From Sistotremastrum niveocremeum HHB9708 (Eukaryota; Basidiomycota; Agaricomycetes; Sistotremastrales; Sistotremastraceae): a DNA stretch of 64,000 bases. A program made the position numbers and the translations under genes. The notes under the pieces are model-generated. The model had not been told where the DNA came from. It made no database searches and saw only the letters and a list, made by a program, of their open reading frames with translations. Below are positions 23,801 through 36,247 of the stretch, piece by piece. Position 1 is the first letter of the stretch. The number at the start of each line of letters is the position of its first letter. Location of the stretch: the NCBI GenBank assembly GCA_001630475.1, contig KV419413.1, forward strand, positions 473,938 through 537,937. Direction: 5' to 3'.

Positions 23801-26800
23801 CCATTGCTGTAATCCTTCCCTGTACACCGCCACAATCGTCAGCAACGGAAATCACGGAGATCAAAGCGTACATACCTGGCCAAATCTGAGGACCATCGGC
23901 GTGATCAGGATCATCAATAAGAACGTGCTGCGGGGTATCCCATCGACCGAAGCACAGATCGAAGCCACCCATGAACGCGATCGCCTCATCGATGACGCAA
24001 AGCTTCTCGTGCTAATCACAGCCAACCGTTAATGAGATAATATCGAAATATGAGCAGAGGTTCTGACGCACGTGGGCCCAATAGAAGGTACCTGTCTGGA
24101 AATGCGACGGCGAACGTTGGACCATAATATTCGGATGCAATCCGGTAAGCATCTGTTTCGTATAGCTGCAGCGAGTTAGATATAATACGCTTTACCTACA
24201 CGAATACGACTCACTTGCTATCCACAGGGGTGGTGCGACTCGAGACTTCCTTACTATATCCCGGGTCAGCGAATCGGATTGAAATCGTAAAGCGAGTGTA
24301 CCTACTAGATGATAATGTAGATCTTGACGCCCTCCTCCGCCTTCCTCTTGAGAAGCTTATCGAGGCGATAGTTCTCCTTCCCAGGTCTTCGCAGATAGAC
24401 CTCCGGAGAGATCCACCAGTCGTGGATGTATATTCTTTCTTTCGCCAAGAGGATTGCGCGACTGAGATTCCAGAAATAATCGCGCTATTGGAGAGAGTGG
24501 TCACAATATGTCTAGATGGAGGAAATGAAGGGCTTACACCATCGACTAGCCATTGGGCAGCAACGTTCAATCTGATAGGCGCAAAGCTTCCGAATCGATT
24601 TGTTCCTGCCCAATGTGACGCAGCGGCCGTACGTTCGAGCGCAGTGATCCACTGCTGCATTTGCCTCTAAAGCCGCGGGATGTTCGGATTAGGTCTCTTC
24701 GGCGGCATTGAGTACAGAAGACATACCTCATTCTTCGACGAAACTTTGACTCGCAACTGGGAGTTGACAAGGAAGAATGTATGTTTCGAGACATCCTTCT
24801 CCTTCTTCTTTTGCGCCTTCTTTTCCTTCTTCCAGTCTTCCTCAAGTACATCTCTATTCGGATTATCGCCTTCAGCGTCTCCGTCGGGATTATCGCCGGA
24901 TGCTTGACGTTCTTCCTCAAGCTCCCGTTTCTTAGGTTTCGCCATAGCGTTGAGATGTGTCGATGGATCCAGTAACGGTGATCCTGCTCGAGAATCCGAA
25001 GAAGCAGATGAACTTGACGAAGAAGACGATGACGAACCCGAACGCCCGCGTCCTCCGGATGTGCTTGGACCAGGATCCGAACTCGTGTGACCATTATCGT
25101 GATGGTGATGATGATGTTGCTGTGGATGTGCACCATGTCCGAGATGGAATACTTTGCCGAGAACATGTTTTACGCCTCGGAGGGAACGCCCAATGTTAGC
25201 AAGGTGATGCTCGCTGTGACTTCTGATCATCTCCTTTGAATGAGAATGTTCTGCATCATAATCACGTCCCTCATCCTCTGCCTTATGCCGTTCGTGTTCT
25301 TCGCCTTCCTCTTCGATATGGCCCTGTGCCACATCGATCACTTCTCCCATATTCGACTTCTTCTCTCGCAGAAGATTGAATCCTTGGCGATAATACCTCT
25401 TCGGCCTCTCGATCCTGAACTCGGAGTCAAGAAGGAATACATCCCAGATTGTCAACTTTAATCCAAAATCGGATTAGACCGAGGCCGAAAGTGAAACGAG
25501 AAGAAAGACATACCTCGCCAGGATCCTCAACTACGACCAGATAACTCTCTCGAACAGCACTCCACTTCATCTTTCTCTTCTCCGCCCACCCCACGCTCTT
25601 CCTTGCCCAACTTCCTCCGCCACCACCGGGGAAGCCGACATTATGTATCCTCAGCATGCCCGCTTTGGCTTGGCTCCCTCCGCTCTGCGCCAGATTTATT
25701 GAAAGGGCGCTGATTTCGAGGAACTTCGCGAGTCGGTTGGATGTAGGATGGAACATGACTGCGCGGATTAGTGAAATAAGATATTTCTCAATTGCGTTGC
25801 GCTGCAGTCCGGCAAATTCGGCTCGATCCATGCCTAAGCCACCTTTCTCTTTTCCCTCCCCTTCTTTGCCTTTCCCGCGAGAAATCAAGGAGGTAAAGTC
25901 ATGGTGATCCTGTCCTTCGGATTCTTTCTCGCGCGCGAGGAAGCGGAAGTATGGTAATGAGGTCTTGGGAAACTCCGGGAGTGCATCGACGTTGCGATTG
26001 TACGCGTTAGATAGTCGGTAATGAGTGTGAAGCGTGACGAAATCACGCAGTTGGCGATATACGACCCATCTCGCTGCGCCGTTCGCATATTCGCACTAAA
26101 ACCGCAGTGAGTGCTCTGATCGAAAAAGACTTGAGAAGTTCGGATGACGTACCTCAATCCGGAATACGGCTTTCTGGTTGTGAGTTGGATGCAGACTGTC
26201 GCTCACGCGTACTCGCAGACGATGGAAAAGAACTGGGACGCGTCGATGACCAGCTTCGTCGCGCTCGAACCACATCTTCAACATCAGTGTTGACAATCCG
26301 CCCACTAAGAGTTCATCGGCTACATTGACTGAAAAGGGGTTGATAGCAGCATGGAGTTCGGGATGAGGCGTGGTGGGAGAATGGGTGAGTGCTCGAGGGA
26401 GGAGAGCTCGTAATCTCGCCCATCGCTGAGCTGGAGTGATCTCACTGCCTTCGTTGTTCTCAGTAGAGTTTGTGTTGTCAACGCCAGGAGCCGAATTGTG
26501 CCCTCTTTCTGATGGGTTACTCATGGTTCCATCTTCGCTCTCCATAACGGTGAGTATGGGAGGATGAGATCGAGATCGAGCCATTTTGGCTGAGGATACG
26601 TTTGAAGGAGGGAGTGAAGGGCTTCGTAGCAGTTTCCAGCTGTGGCTGCCGCCTTCTCCGACGTCGCGATTCTGTTGAGAGCTTCCACTCGAGCTGAGTG
26701 TTCTCATAAACCCAAGGCCAGAGCCATGATGTTCGTCGGTCGGAGAGTCACTGAGATCAACGTAGGAAAGCAATTTTCTTCCTAGTGATTCTCGTTTCTG

Positions 26801-27263
26801 TTCTCGGCTGCGCCGCTCGATGGCTTCGCGTTGCTTCGGCACCCGATCAATACATCAAATGCGTGAGATGGGAAGACGACTGTACCTTTTTGATCTGCTC
26901 GGGATCGTTCGCATCCAATCCGCCTTTAAAATCATAGATAGCTTTCGCAAATTCCCTTCCATCGTACTCGTCTTCATCCTCTTTCGGCTTCTCTTCCTCA
27001 TCGTCCAATTTATCATCATACCCCGAATCTCCATGTCTCAGGAACGCATCGTTCAGAGCAGTAGGTATGCCAGTAGGTGTTGCTGGCGCGCGTCGGCGCC
27101 TCGATTCAGGACTTGTCTCGCCATTTCCCAATGAGGGTGATGGGTAATTATTGGGACTCTTCTTCGATGATGAAGGCCCCGGAGCTGAGTCTCGGTCTTG
27201 CTCGGTCTCTGGGTCGCCTTTCAACTTGTCGACGGTGTCGTGGATGACATCCGCGAGCGACAT
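20841..27263 (-). CDS. SPO14: Phospholipase D, PX-PH-PLD type (Spo14/PLD1)
   Basis: Large multi-exon gene starting [19 protein letters not shown] at 27263. In order: a Ser/Pro-rich N-terminus; [17 protein letters not shown]; a PX domain (about 26.3-25.7 kb; [31 protein letters not shown]); a PH domain (about 25.5-24.6 kb) with a long His/Ser insert (HHHHHH, poly-Ser); a first HKD motif, [18 protein letters not shown], near 24.0 kb; and a second, [18 protein letters not shown], near 22.6 kb. Both HKDs keep H, K and D. The 3' end is resolved by two introns: [18 protein letters not shown], then the final exon LLPMPIYD with its stop at 20841-20843, the usual Spo14 C-terminus. It converts phosphatidylcholine to phosphatidic acid and choline at membranes, in vesicle traffic and sporulation. 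My estimate is about 1,750-1,800 residues; exact exon borders were not all resolved. Confidence 0.93.
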
Positions 27264-27629
27264 GGTTCAGAAGAGAAGGAAAGAGGGGTTACGGGATATA
27301 CAAGCTGAGCCGCCAGCGGCAGTGACGTTTGAGAAAAGCACGTCCGAGCTCCGCCTCCGGCGACGAACGTGAGCCGAGGTCACGTGTCATCCGAAATCAT
27401 ATGACGTATCCAGGGCATGACGTGTTTGACTTCCTCTCCTTCCTCGACATCCAAATTCGAATCCGAAAGGTGGTTCCTCAGTCGCAACTCTCTATTCTGA
27501 CCCAAAAAAGCGTATAGACGAAGTACAATACATGTAGCAAGACTAGGAAGAACATACAATGTACTGACAGCATTATAAGGATAACTATGGAAAAAATAAA
27601 AATTGAATGAAGGAACCGCATCATCACGC
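27264..27629. other. Intergenic between zinc-finger gene and PLD
   Basis: About 370 bp between two minus-strand genes, forming the PLD promoter. No obvious TATA box. Confidence 0.4.
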
Positions 27630-30600
27630 TCAAGAAACCTCCGATGGAATACTGAACCCAACAGCCCCCAAACTAGCCTGAAGAACCTTTGTTAAATCTG
27701 TTTGTGAAAACCCTGTGGACGAGGTTGTTGCCGCCGACACCTTTGGCGCGGCCTTCGATGATCCTTTCGCCTTTACATCTCCTCCATCACCGTTCTTCGG
27801 TGGTAAAGACGTTGAGGTCGACGCTACACCTCCACCCGACGACCCAGATGCAGATTTCGAGCCAGAACCCAGCCGGTACTCGTAGCTCGTCTCCGAAAGA
27901 TCGGCAGGTGACATCGTCCTCCATCCCTCAACCAGCTCCATTCCCATTGCATCCCCATTGCCCGCGAAAGCACCATTACTCTGCTGCGAATCCGCCGCCA
28001 TGTCACTATGAATCAACTCATCGAAGGAGATCCCCTGATCCATGGTCTCCCATTCGTCTACTCCGCTTCCGTGTCCGATGCCTTGTCGAGGGTAACCAAG
28101 AGCGGCCAGATCGTCTTCGGCGTCAACATTGTGAGTGAAAGAAGGCTCAGGATTATATCCTGAATTGGCACCAGGCCACAACTGGGCTTCAATCGACGAC
28201 CCACGGGAGTCCGCGGAGAGGCGTGTAGGAGCAGGTGGTGACGACGTCAAGGTCATTTCGGGTTCTTGAGAGTGACGATACGAATGGACGTTTTTGGGTG
28301 GACGTTTCGGAGGGACGAGGATAGAGCTCGGTAGCTTCACATTCGAATTCGAATTCGCCTCCGGTTTCTTCGTCGCCTTTCCTTTTCCCTTCGCCGAAGT
28401 CTTCGTTGTCGACTCAACGACCTTCGTAACCCTATACCCCACGACTTCCTTTTCCTTCCCTTTCCACTTGGATAACGCACCGACCGATGCCTCCTTCTCA
28501 CCTCCAAGAAGCTCCACCACCCTCGGAGGTCTCCTCAACGGCGCCGGTTCACCAACTACATATCGTCGTCCCCTCTCAAGCTTCATATACCCCTCTCCTT
28601 TGCCCTTCCTTTCCCTCTTCCTCTCCCTCTCATCTAAATGCTCACTGAGACGATTCTCACCGACATATAAAGTCCCTCCACGACTGGCGACGAGATCGAG
28701 CCATTTGAGACGTCGGGCGTGTTCAGATTTGTGAACATTGACGCGGTGAGCATGATCGGCGATTTCTTCAGGAGTGGGAGGAGGTAGAGCGGGGATGAGT
28801 TCGAGTATTTCTTCGACTTCTTCAACTTCTTCGGAATCAGGGTCCACTTCGGAATGAACAGAAAACGAAGCGGATGATTGAGAGATGTTAAACGCCTCCT
28901 CGGATGTTCCGGCAAAGTCGGAATCCCAACTCTTCCCCCTTGTAGGTAGCTTCTTCGATTTGAACTTCGGTTTCGGTCCAGGTTTCGACGGAGAGGAAGT
29001 CTTGTCCTTGTTCCTCGGGAAGGGATCGTCTTCGATCTGAGATGGATCGTATGCCGGAGTCTCTGTGTATAGATTGAACGAGACGTGTACAACGCCATTC
29101 TTCCTCCGACAGAACGAGCACGAGCATACATCGCGACATTTCGGACAGTTGAGATCTGTCATCTCGGGATCGTATTCGACTTGATACCTACACACTTCGT
29201 TAGCATCATGAAGATGAAGGTAGCAGAGAACGGACCATCTCGTGAGACATTTACACCACTTGAAAGGACAATTCGAGCATTGCATAAGTTTATAGGGCTT
29301 TGTGGTACGACACTGATGACACGTTGTAAGACCTTCAGTCTCTTTCGTAGGTCGTTTCCCTCGTTTAGGACCGAACTTGGGTTTAGAGGGTGATGCTTTC
29401 ACGGTCGACTTGGGAATCACAACCTCTACCGGATTGTCTGACTCGACGTCATGATCATCCTCTTTTTGAACAGAGGGAGCTTTCGGACGAGTCGGTGTAG
29501 GTTGATATCGAGCGAAGGAGGACATATCACCAAGTTCGGGCGATTCGGAATAATCACGTTGAGTCTGTGTTTCGACGAGTTCGACGTCGTCTTCTGACGC
29601 CGAAATCGAAACAGGACGCGATCTCGAAGTCGCCGGACGCGTTGAAGGCCCAGCTGTATTCTCCAGTATTGCCCTCGACGGAATCACCATGACATCGTGT
29701 TCAGGATCTGAGTCGTTAAGCCGATGAAGGTCATGAATGAGAGAAAGAGACGGAGAATGGGATTGATCGGGCTGTCTTCTGCGTGACGACGCGTATTTCT
29801 CCCTGTCTTTACGTGGACTCTTGCTGGCGACGATCTCTGCTATTTCGCGCGCTCGTTTCTCTTGCGGTGTCTCGTCATTCTCGGAGTCTGATCCCAGTCC
29901 GAGCTCGAGGATCGCCAGTTTTTTACGAGGGGTCGGTCGCGGTCGTGTAGGTGTCGGATGAGAGCGATCAACCACTGGCGTTGTAAGACCTGGATGATCT
30001 GACTCGGATTCCGAGTCGACTACTATAGGCGCCGAAATCGGTGGTTGGGTTAGGGAGACCGAGGAAGAGGGATGGGGAGGGGGTGTGGTAGCTTTCGAGG
30101 TTGCAGATCGAGAAGTCGAACGCGATCGTCTTGCTGATCGTTTTACGACTCGGTTGTCACAAAGAACCTCGTCGTTGATGGCAGGCTTCTTCGGTCCCCA
30201 TTTTAAGGACGAAGTAGAGGGGGAGGGAGATGAAGTTGTGCCGTTTAAGTGTGTAGAAGATGGTTCGATGGCTGGGGCACGAGACGGCGCTCGCGAACTT
30301 GATGACAATATAGTCAAGGGCGAGGACTCTCGACTTAGGGTAGAGGACGGTGGTAGCTCCGGCGAAGACGAAGTGTTGATGAGAACGGACGACTGTCGCG
30401 TTGGGGGTCGTTTCGCGCGAATAACAATATTAGATTGAACCGATGGGGTGGGCGATGGATATCGCGAAGCTTGGTCCAGCTGAAAAGGCGTAGGATTCGT
30501 CACCTAGGGTGGCACAATGCATCAGACGATCAGACAACGCGTAGATCAATGAAATGCGTTACCACAGGCTTTGAAATTGCTCTACTGCCTGACCGAGACT

Positions 30601-30889
30601 TAGGTTGAGTGATAGAACGTTCCTGAAATCTGGATTAGGCGGGACAGCCGACCGAAGACTCTTACGCGCAAACAATCACCTGAGAGTCAATACGTCTCCT
30701 CTTAAATTTCCTCCCAGATCCCTCTTCTTCTTCTCCTGTACCAGACTGCTCTCCGCCCCCATCAACAACACCCAACGATCCATTCCTCTGGCTTGCCTTA
30801 TTCGAAAGGCGGGATGACTGTCGTGGTTTCCGCTGCGTACGTAGATATTCCACGCCGTCCATTTCGAGAGAGACATCATTTTCTGTCAT
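27630..30889 (-). CDS. CDCA7/R1-type four-CXXC zinc-finger protein
   Basis: Four exons (30680-30889, 30563-30622, 29236-30503, 27630-29187) join in phase to 1031 residues. The one clear domain is the zf-4CXXC_R1 finger near 29.1-29.35 kb: TCHQCRTTKPYKLMQCSNC, KWCKCLTRWY, then TDLNCPKCRDVCSCSFC. This is the cysteine pattern of CDCA7 and the monoamine-oxidase-A repressor R1. The rest is long, disordered, Ser/Pro-rich and charged, with basic stretches (KFKRRR; RSRSTSRSATSK) fitting a nuclear protein. CDCA7 proteins in animals and plants recruit the HELLS/DDM1 remodeller for DNA methylation; a chromatin role is inferred here. The last intron (29188-29235) is 48 nt, has no stop, and lies inside the finger, so retention would insert 16 residues there. 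Confidence 0.85.
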
Positions 30890-31349
30890 TATCGTGGCAT
30901 AGGTCGATGATGCTGTGTTTTTCGAGATGTCCCGTCCAGCCAGACGAATTTAATGGCGTTGAGGCGCGTCTGAGGGATGGACGTGCCAAACACGGACAAA
31001 CTTTCTTTTGCTTCCGGCCGCCAATGGAAGAGAGACGGGGATATCGGTGATGTGGGATAGCCGATGCATCATCCTTTCCCACTTCTAATCTAATCTTTCC
31101 CTGGGGGTTCAGGTTGGTCGATCACACGGAATTTGTGCGATCGAGACCCATAGGAATTATACTGATCATTGCGAGACCGTGCAAGACCTCGAAAGCATTG
31201 CAATCGCAATTCAAAATACGTGAAAAGACGACATAGTTCGTTTTCCGCATATTCCCACTCGACGATATCAGTGATTCGCGTGGGTATAAAAGGAACTGAA
31301 GGACGGAGGCGGAAGACACCCCGCATCACGAAGTATCTACACCCAGACC
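30890..31349. promoter_or_regulatory. Bidirectional promoter region, zinc-finger gene and dehalogenase
   Basis: A 460-bp region between head-to-head genes (ATG at 30889 minus, ATG at 31350 plus). It holds the TATA box of the plus-strand gene at 31285-31292; none is evident for the minus-strand gene. Confidence 0.5.
31285..31292 (+). promoter_or_regulatory. TATA box of the dehalogenase gene
   Basis: TATAAAAG, 58 bp upstream of the ATG at 31350, a canonical core promoter. Confidence 0.6.
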
Positions 31350-32445
31350 ATGTCATCTGCCGGACCTCTCGAAGGCGTTGAGGCTCTCTTGTTCGATGTT
31401 TTTGGCACAGTAGTCAATTGGGAACATTCGATCACTCGTGAATTGCAAGCCAAATCTAAAGGGGTGGATATTGGTCAGTCTGAATTAATTTATAACCATC
31501 CATCGATTGATTGACGCTTAACACAAGATTGGAATGCTTTTGCGAAAGAATGGAGGAAAGGATATATGATCACCACGTACGGATCGTTGACCATTCGTTC
31601 GTTGAAAACACTGATTCACAACTAACAATGTTGATGCCAGCCGTAGCGTCGCTGCTGGAGGCGAAGGCCCTTCCAATGTTGACGTGATGCACCGCGAGGC
31701 ACGCATTCCTAGCATAGCACTTTATTCTGATCATGACAGATACAATACGATAGATCCTCGACCGCTTGTTGACTGAGACCAAATGGTCCGCCATATCCAA
31801 TATTTGGAACGAAGACGAGAAGAAAGATCTGGTTCTTGCCTGGCACAGACTCTCAGGTATTTTCGTCTCTTTGACTTTCTAAACCCACCTAACGTTTGAT
31901 GGGATTGAATCAGGGTGGCCGGATACGACGGAAGGCCTTTATGCATTGAAGAAACAATTGCTTATATGTACACTGTCAAACGGCAATGTCCGTCTTCTCG
32001 CAGACATGGTAAGTCCACGACCATAGCTTTCGCATTCTACGCCAGCTCAATATTAATCAAATGTAGGCAAAGAACGCAGATCTTCCCTGGGATGTAATAT
32101 TCTCCGGAGAATTGCTCGGTTCATACAAACCGTTGGTATTCCTTTCCAATCACCCGAAGCTACCCGCTGACTTTCAGGCCCAGGAACCCAAAGACATATC
32201 TCGGAGCAGCCTATCATCTCACTCTCCCCCCAAACAAAGTAGCAATGGTAGCAGCCCACTATCTAGACCTGAAAGCCGCCGCATCATTCGGTCTCAAAAC
32301 GGTCTACGTTCGGAGACCTACCGAAGACACCGTCGAGGAAAGGACGGGAACGAAGACTAAAAAGGAAGGTGGAGATGTGGATGTCGTGGTTGATAGTTTC
32401 ACGGAACTTGCTGAGGTACTGCCGAAAGCTAGAAGCCTAGCGTAG
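31350..32445 (+). CDS. Haloacid dehalogenase, type II (HAD superfamily)
   Basis: Seven exons (31350-31473, 31528-31576, 31641-31698, 31754-31856, 31914-32008, 32067-32131, 32184-32445) join in phase to 251 residues, a normal size. HAD motif I is ALLFDVFGTVVNW (the nucleophile Asp is the D of FDVFGT), motif II ICTLSNGNV, the motif III lysine lies in GSYKPNPKTY, and the family segment DVMHRE precedes ILDRLLTE. Type II enzymes cleave L-2-haloacids by attack of that Asp; many fungal relatives act on unknown phosphates or haloacids. The intron at 31699-31753 appears to start with GC (GAG then GCACGC), because no GT donor keeps the conserved HRE. The enzyme should be soluble and cytosolic. Confidence 0.87.
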
Positions 32446-32665
32446 ATATAGAATTGATCACGGGTGTAATCGATTAACAAGAAACAAATGTATGATAGAG
32501 CTAAATGGTCTACTTGTCGCGAGCTGTTGATAGGTGCGGCAAGAATTTCCATTTCCGATTTAATCCATGCCGATCCTCAGTCTATCTTCCGGTTCTTGCG
32601 AATCCTCGCGAAAATCACTAGAACGGATCTAATGAGATCCTACCTTATGACAAGGCAGAGAACAC

Positions 32666-34059
32666 TCACAAAGTTTCCTCGATTTCTTCGACTTTCACTT
32701 CTCTCCCATCAGCAATTTGTACAAAACGAATGCCTTCCCTGTCCCATCTCCGCATCAACTCTCTCCACCAGTTAGGCAACTCCATATTCCTGAAATCCCC
32801 TATCATGTCGGGTTGAAGGATGAAATAATCGCAGCGGATTATCTTCAAGGAGGGGAGATTTTGACGGGAGAGAGATTGGAGAACGGACTTGCGAGGGTTC
32901 GAACAGACTTCGCTGACCAAGAAGGGATTGAGAAGTGTAAATGATATTTCTTCAATATGAGGATGACCGGATACTATAAAGCCGAGATCTCTCGCGCTCT
33001 CGAGCTTTTTGCCAGAATTTCCATGTGGGGAGGAGTGGGATGAGGCCCAGAGTTTATCGGGAACGGGTATGGCAATATGTCTCAGATTGGGACATACGAC
33101 CTTCAAGCAAATATCTGTAGGAAGTTCGAATAGCGTTTGGAAATGCAACGCGGAGAGTTGATGGCCGTGTCTTCTAAGGATCTCTGAAGCTGTATGGTGG
33201 ACGTGTGTCATGCTGGAGACATCAGCGGCTCCGATGGAAAATTCTTCGAGATTTGGGAGGACCCATGCTCGAGGGGACGCCCAGGGACGGGTAGAGGATG
33301 GTTCCGGGTCTGGGAGATATGCGGATCTAGTGGTGTATCGAAGGAATCGAGGAGTTAGTGTTATTGGTTCGCACTCCGATTCTTCCGATTCTGGCCGCAC
33401 AGCTGACTCGAGGCTTTGATCATTGGCTAAGGTATCGGTCGCCGCGGCTTCGTGTTCCTCGTCCTTCACGCGGTCCCAACGTGCAGTGATCGAAACGAGC
33501 TTTTCGAGTTTCGTTAACGCTCTTTGGATTTTCGACCATTGATTCCGTGTAACGGAAACGCTTAAACAATGGATCCATCGGATATTGGGACATATATCCA
33601 ATATTTTCAGGAAGTCGCCGCCTTGGACTTCGAAGGCGATGATATTCTTGACGAAGTGAGCGTTGGGTATTCCTGAGCCGGAGTTGGTAGATGTCGATTG
33701 TAGGATGTCGATGGATTTTGCGATGAGAGAGGGTGAGTTGGGGTCGAAGGGGATGAAGAGTGTGTCGTGGACGAGTGGATGGACTATGCGCGCCCATGAT
33801 CTGCATGTCAGCATTAGGTCGATCCGAGCGCTGACTGCGTCTCGATTTACACGAAATGCTACACGACTGTCGGCATTTTTATCAGTATTGTCATAGGATG
33901 GTGGTGCGCACGAAGAACTCACGACGTTGAGAGGAGTTTGGAAACAGAGGCGATGATGAGATCTTCGCCCAGAGGTCGAGACACCTCTTTAAGAATGATA
34001 GACCATATTTCTATGGGGAGTTTGTAGGATGGAGATCGTGCAGATATTTCTGAGGACAT
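32666..34059 (-). CDS. F-box-like protein
   Basis: Two exons (33923-34059 and 32666-33866) join in phase to 445 residues. Exon 1 starts MSSEISARSPSYKLPIEIWS and carries LPIEIWSIILKEVSRPLGED, the F-box-like helix. Exon 2 continues RIDLMLTCRSWARIVHPLVH, with leucine-rich segments CPNIRWIHCLSV, LPNLEEFSIG and CPNLRHIAIP. It ends WWRELMRRWDREGIRFVQ, the shared C-terminal signature of this family. It is a presumed SCF substrate receptor and is adjacent to, but transcribed convergently with, the dehalogenase gene. Confidence 0.78.
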
Positions 34060-35621
34060 TTTGCGAACCAAGGTGTCCGAGCGCTGGCACTTGCTGTCAA
34101 AGGTACTCGAATCCGAAATAGTCCGAAGAGCTCGTAGAGAGCGTGTTCGTCGCGATGCTAGCTAAATACCACAGCAGACACAGCTATAGAGCGGTCCTAG
34201 AGGAACTTGTCCGTTGGGCGCTGCCTTGAAGCTTGAAGCCTATTCGACTTCGATACGAAGATGAACGAAGAAGACGTGCTGAACAAGGAAGGTGAGGCCT
34301 GTCAGACGAGATCAGGAACACGGACATGCTTTATATGTCATTTCGGAGCTTCGGCGGTCGTGATTCGATGCTCGGCGCTGCGGGTCTGGACCCGGGACCC
34401 TGAACCACGAGGCTCGGAGTAAGACGGCCGGGTGGAAACGCGCGCTACGCTTTGAACCAGACTCGAAACGTCGAGCATGAAACAAACGCGATGAACGCGC
34501 GGCAACCTTGAAAAGCCGATCTTGGGTCTATTAACTCGAAGATGGAGAGTAGGAGGCTCGAAGGTGAGTTTGAAATTTATGATCTGCTTGTTTCCTATAG
34601 CATTAGCATTCATTCGGTATAGCAAACATTGCCAGATAAACGTGCTTATACACACTACATCAAGACGATTTCTCAAGGTCTTGAACATCGTAACTAAGCA
34701 GTGAAACGCCTGTAAGAGTCTCGTGTCGGGTGTTGTGCCACATGTCTCCCTGATTCGTCATTAAGGAACGCACGGTATCCTCCATGGTGCTATTGTGCCA
34801 TGTGGTTCTATGGGCTCATCGGTAGAATAGCACAGGTCTAATAGCATTAAGGCAGGCATGGCGCTTCGATAACCTTATCGTTCAATTTAGCGCTATTGAC
34901 TCCTGCCAGCGTCTTATCAAAACAAGCATGAGCCAAAGCGCTCGACAAAAATAACACACACACCTCTCAGGTTATCAGAACGCTCAGGTCGATATAATGG
35001 GAACAAAGTTGGACGGTGTGATGACTGCACATAAGGCTTGTAGAGCTGGGGACGTGAGAGTTGGTACCAGTGCCCGAAAGTAGATCCGACCACGTTGACG
35101 GACTTCTCGTACTTCTATCTGATGATTTAGAGATTATAGGAATGGTTAGAGGAGTATTAATTGTATGGCACGTGAGTACGACGGACAGAGCCTCCGAGAG
35201 ACTCGAGTGACTTTTCGATTTCCGGATTCGAAAGCGAGGGAACAACAGAGAAGATGGTAGCGATGGCATATTTCGGAGGAATCGGACGTCTAAAGCTCCT
35301 CCTTTGACTTCAACGGATCACAGAATTCTCTGATAACCTTAACCTAGATCTCTACGAGAACTCAAGCTCGGCGGATGGTTGAAATCTGAATTGATTCAAT
35401 TGAACTTCCACCTTCGCAAAAATTTCAGTTGGAACATTGTACCGAATCATATCATTCCATCAAATAATATAACAGTGCCACGTACGATAGGGCAGGACGT
35501 TGAAACTGGTGACTTTTGGTGAAGTTGAACCGGAAGCGCTTTGGCCAAACACGCATAAATAAACACGCATTCCCGCCAGTGCTCTTGTTCCTGCTCTTGT
35601 TAGTGCTTCGAGCACGCCTGC
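34060..35621. other. Intergenic, includes cut-off promoter of the first tandem F-box gene
   Basis: No supported gene in 1.5 kb. The right end (near 35556-35570, ATAAATAAACACGCA) resembles the GTAAACACACGTG element that lies upstream of the next two tandem F-box genes. It would stand about 105 bp before the ATG at 44376 if the retrotransposon were removed. Confidence 0.45.
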
Positions 35622-36211
35622 TGTAGAGATTATTCAGAAGATGTGAGGTCGAAAATAGCGAATATATTGATTTGGATACCGATCTAAGAACCTACAGGGG
35701 CTCTAACGAAGGGTATGCAAATGAGAGAGCTCCAAGTGAACTCTGAGTGCGATGGATCGTATGTAGAAGCACAAGTTGCCTCAAATCACACAAAATACAG
35801 GGGGAAATTAGGGGTGGATTGTCTGGGGAATGCGAGGATTTACAGGCGTATTTATACTACAGAGAGTCCTTGGATAATTGAAATATACATGAATACGAAT
35901 GGTAACTATGATACGAAGTCCGAGTGAGTACAATTGAGAGAGTCCGATACTTAAGTTTGAGTCAGGAACGAAGGCCTCGGCTGTTGTGAAGGCAGCCGAT
36001 AGCCGAGATAACCGGGTATAGGTGACTCTTGAGGCTCGAGTCGAAGAGAGAGAGATAATAGAAGGGTATCGATGGCCTCGTTGCGATGGTGAGGTTGCTT
36101 TGGGAACTGAATGAGATCGATAGAGAGAGGACTTGATTGGAGAATGAAAAAGAAAGGAAAAATGACGAAAATATTGGGTATATTCGTAGGCGAAAGACCA
36201 CAGTCTCTACA
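35622..36211 (-). repeat. 3' LTR of the Ty3-type element
   Basis: 590 bp, TG...CA ends, with the polypurine tract directly next to it at 36212. The short open frames inside it recur unchanged in the other LTR. Confidence 0.93.
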
Positions 36212-36227
36212 CCTCCCGGTGTCTTAG
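36212..36227 (-). other. Polypurine tract next to the 3' LTR
   Basis: On the element strand this reads CTAAGACACCGGGAGG and abuts the LTR. The same motif recurs at 37710-37725 and next to the LTR at 63957, which marks it as the plus-strand primer site. Confidence 0.7.
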
Positions 36228-36247
36228 ATCGATCGTCCCCGATCGTC

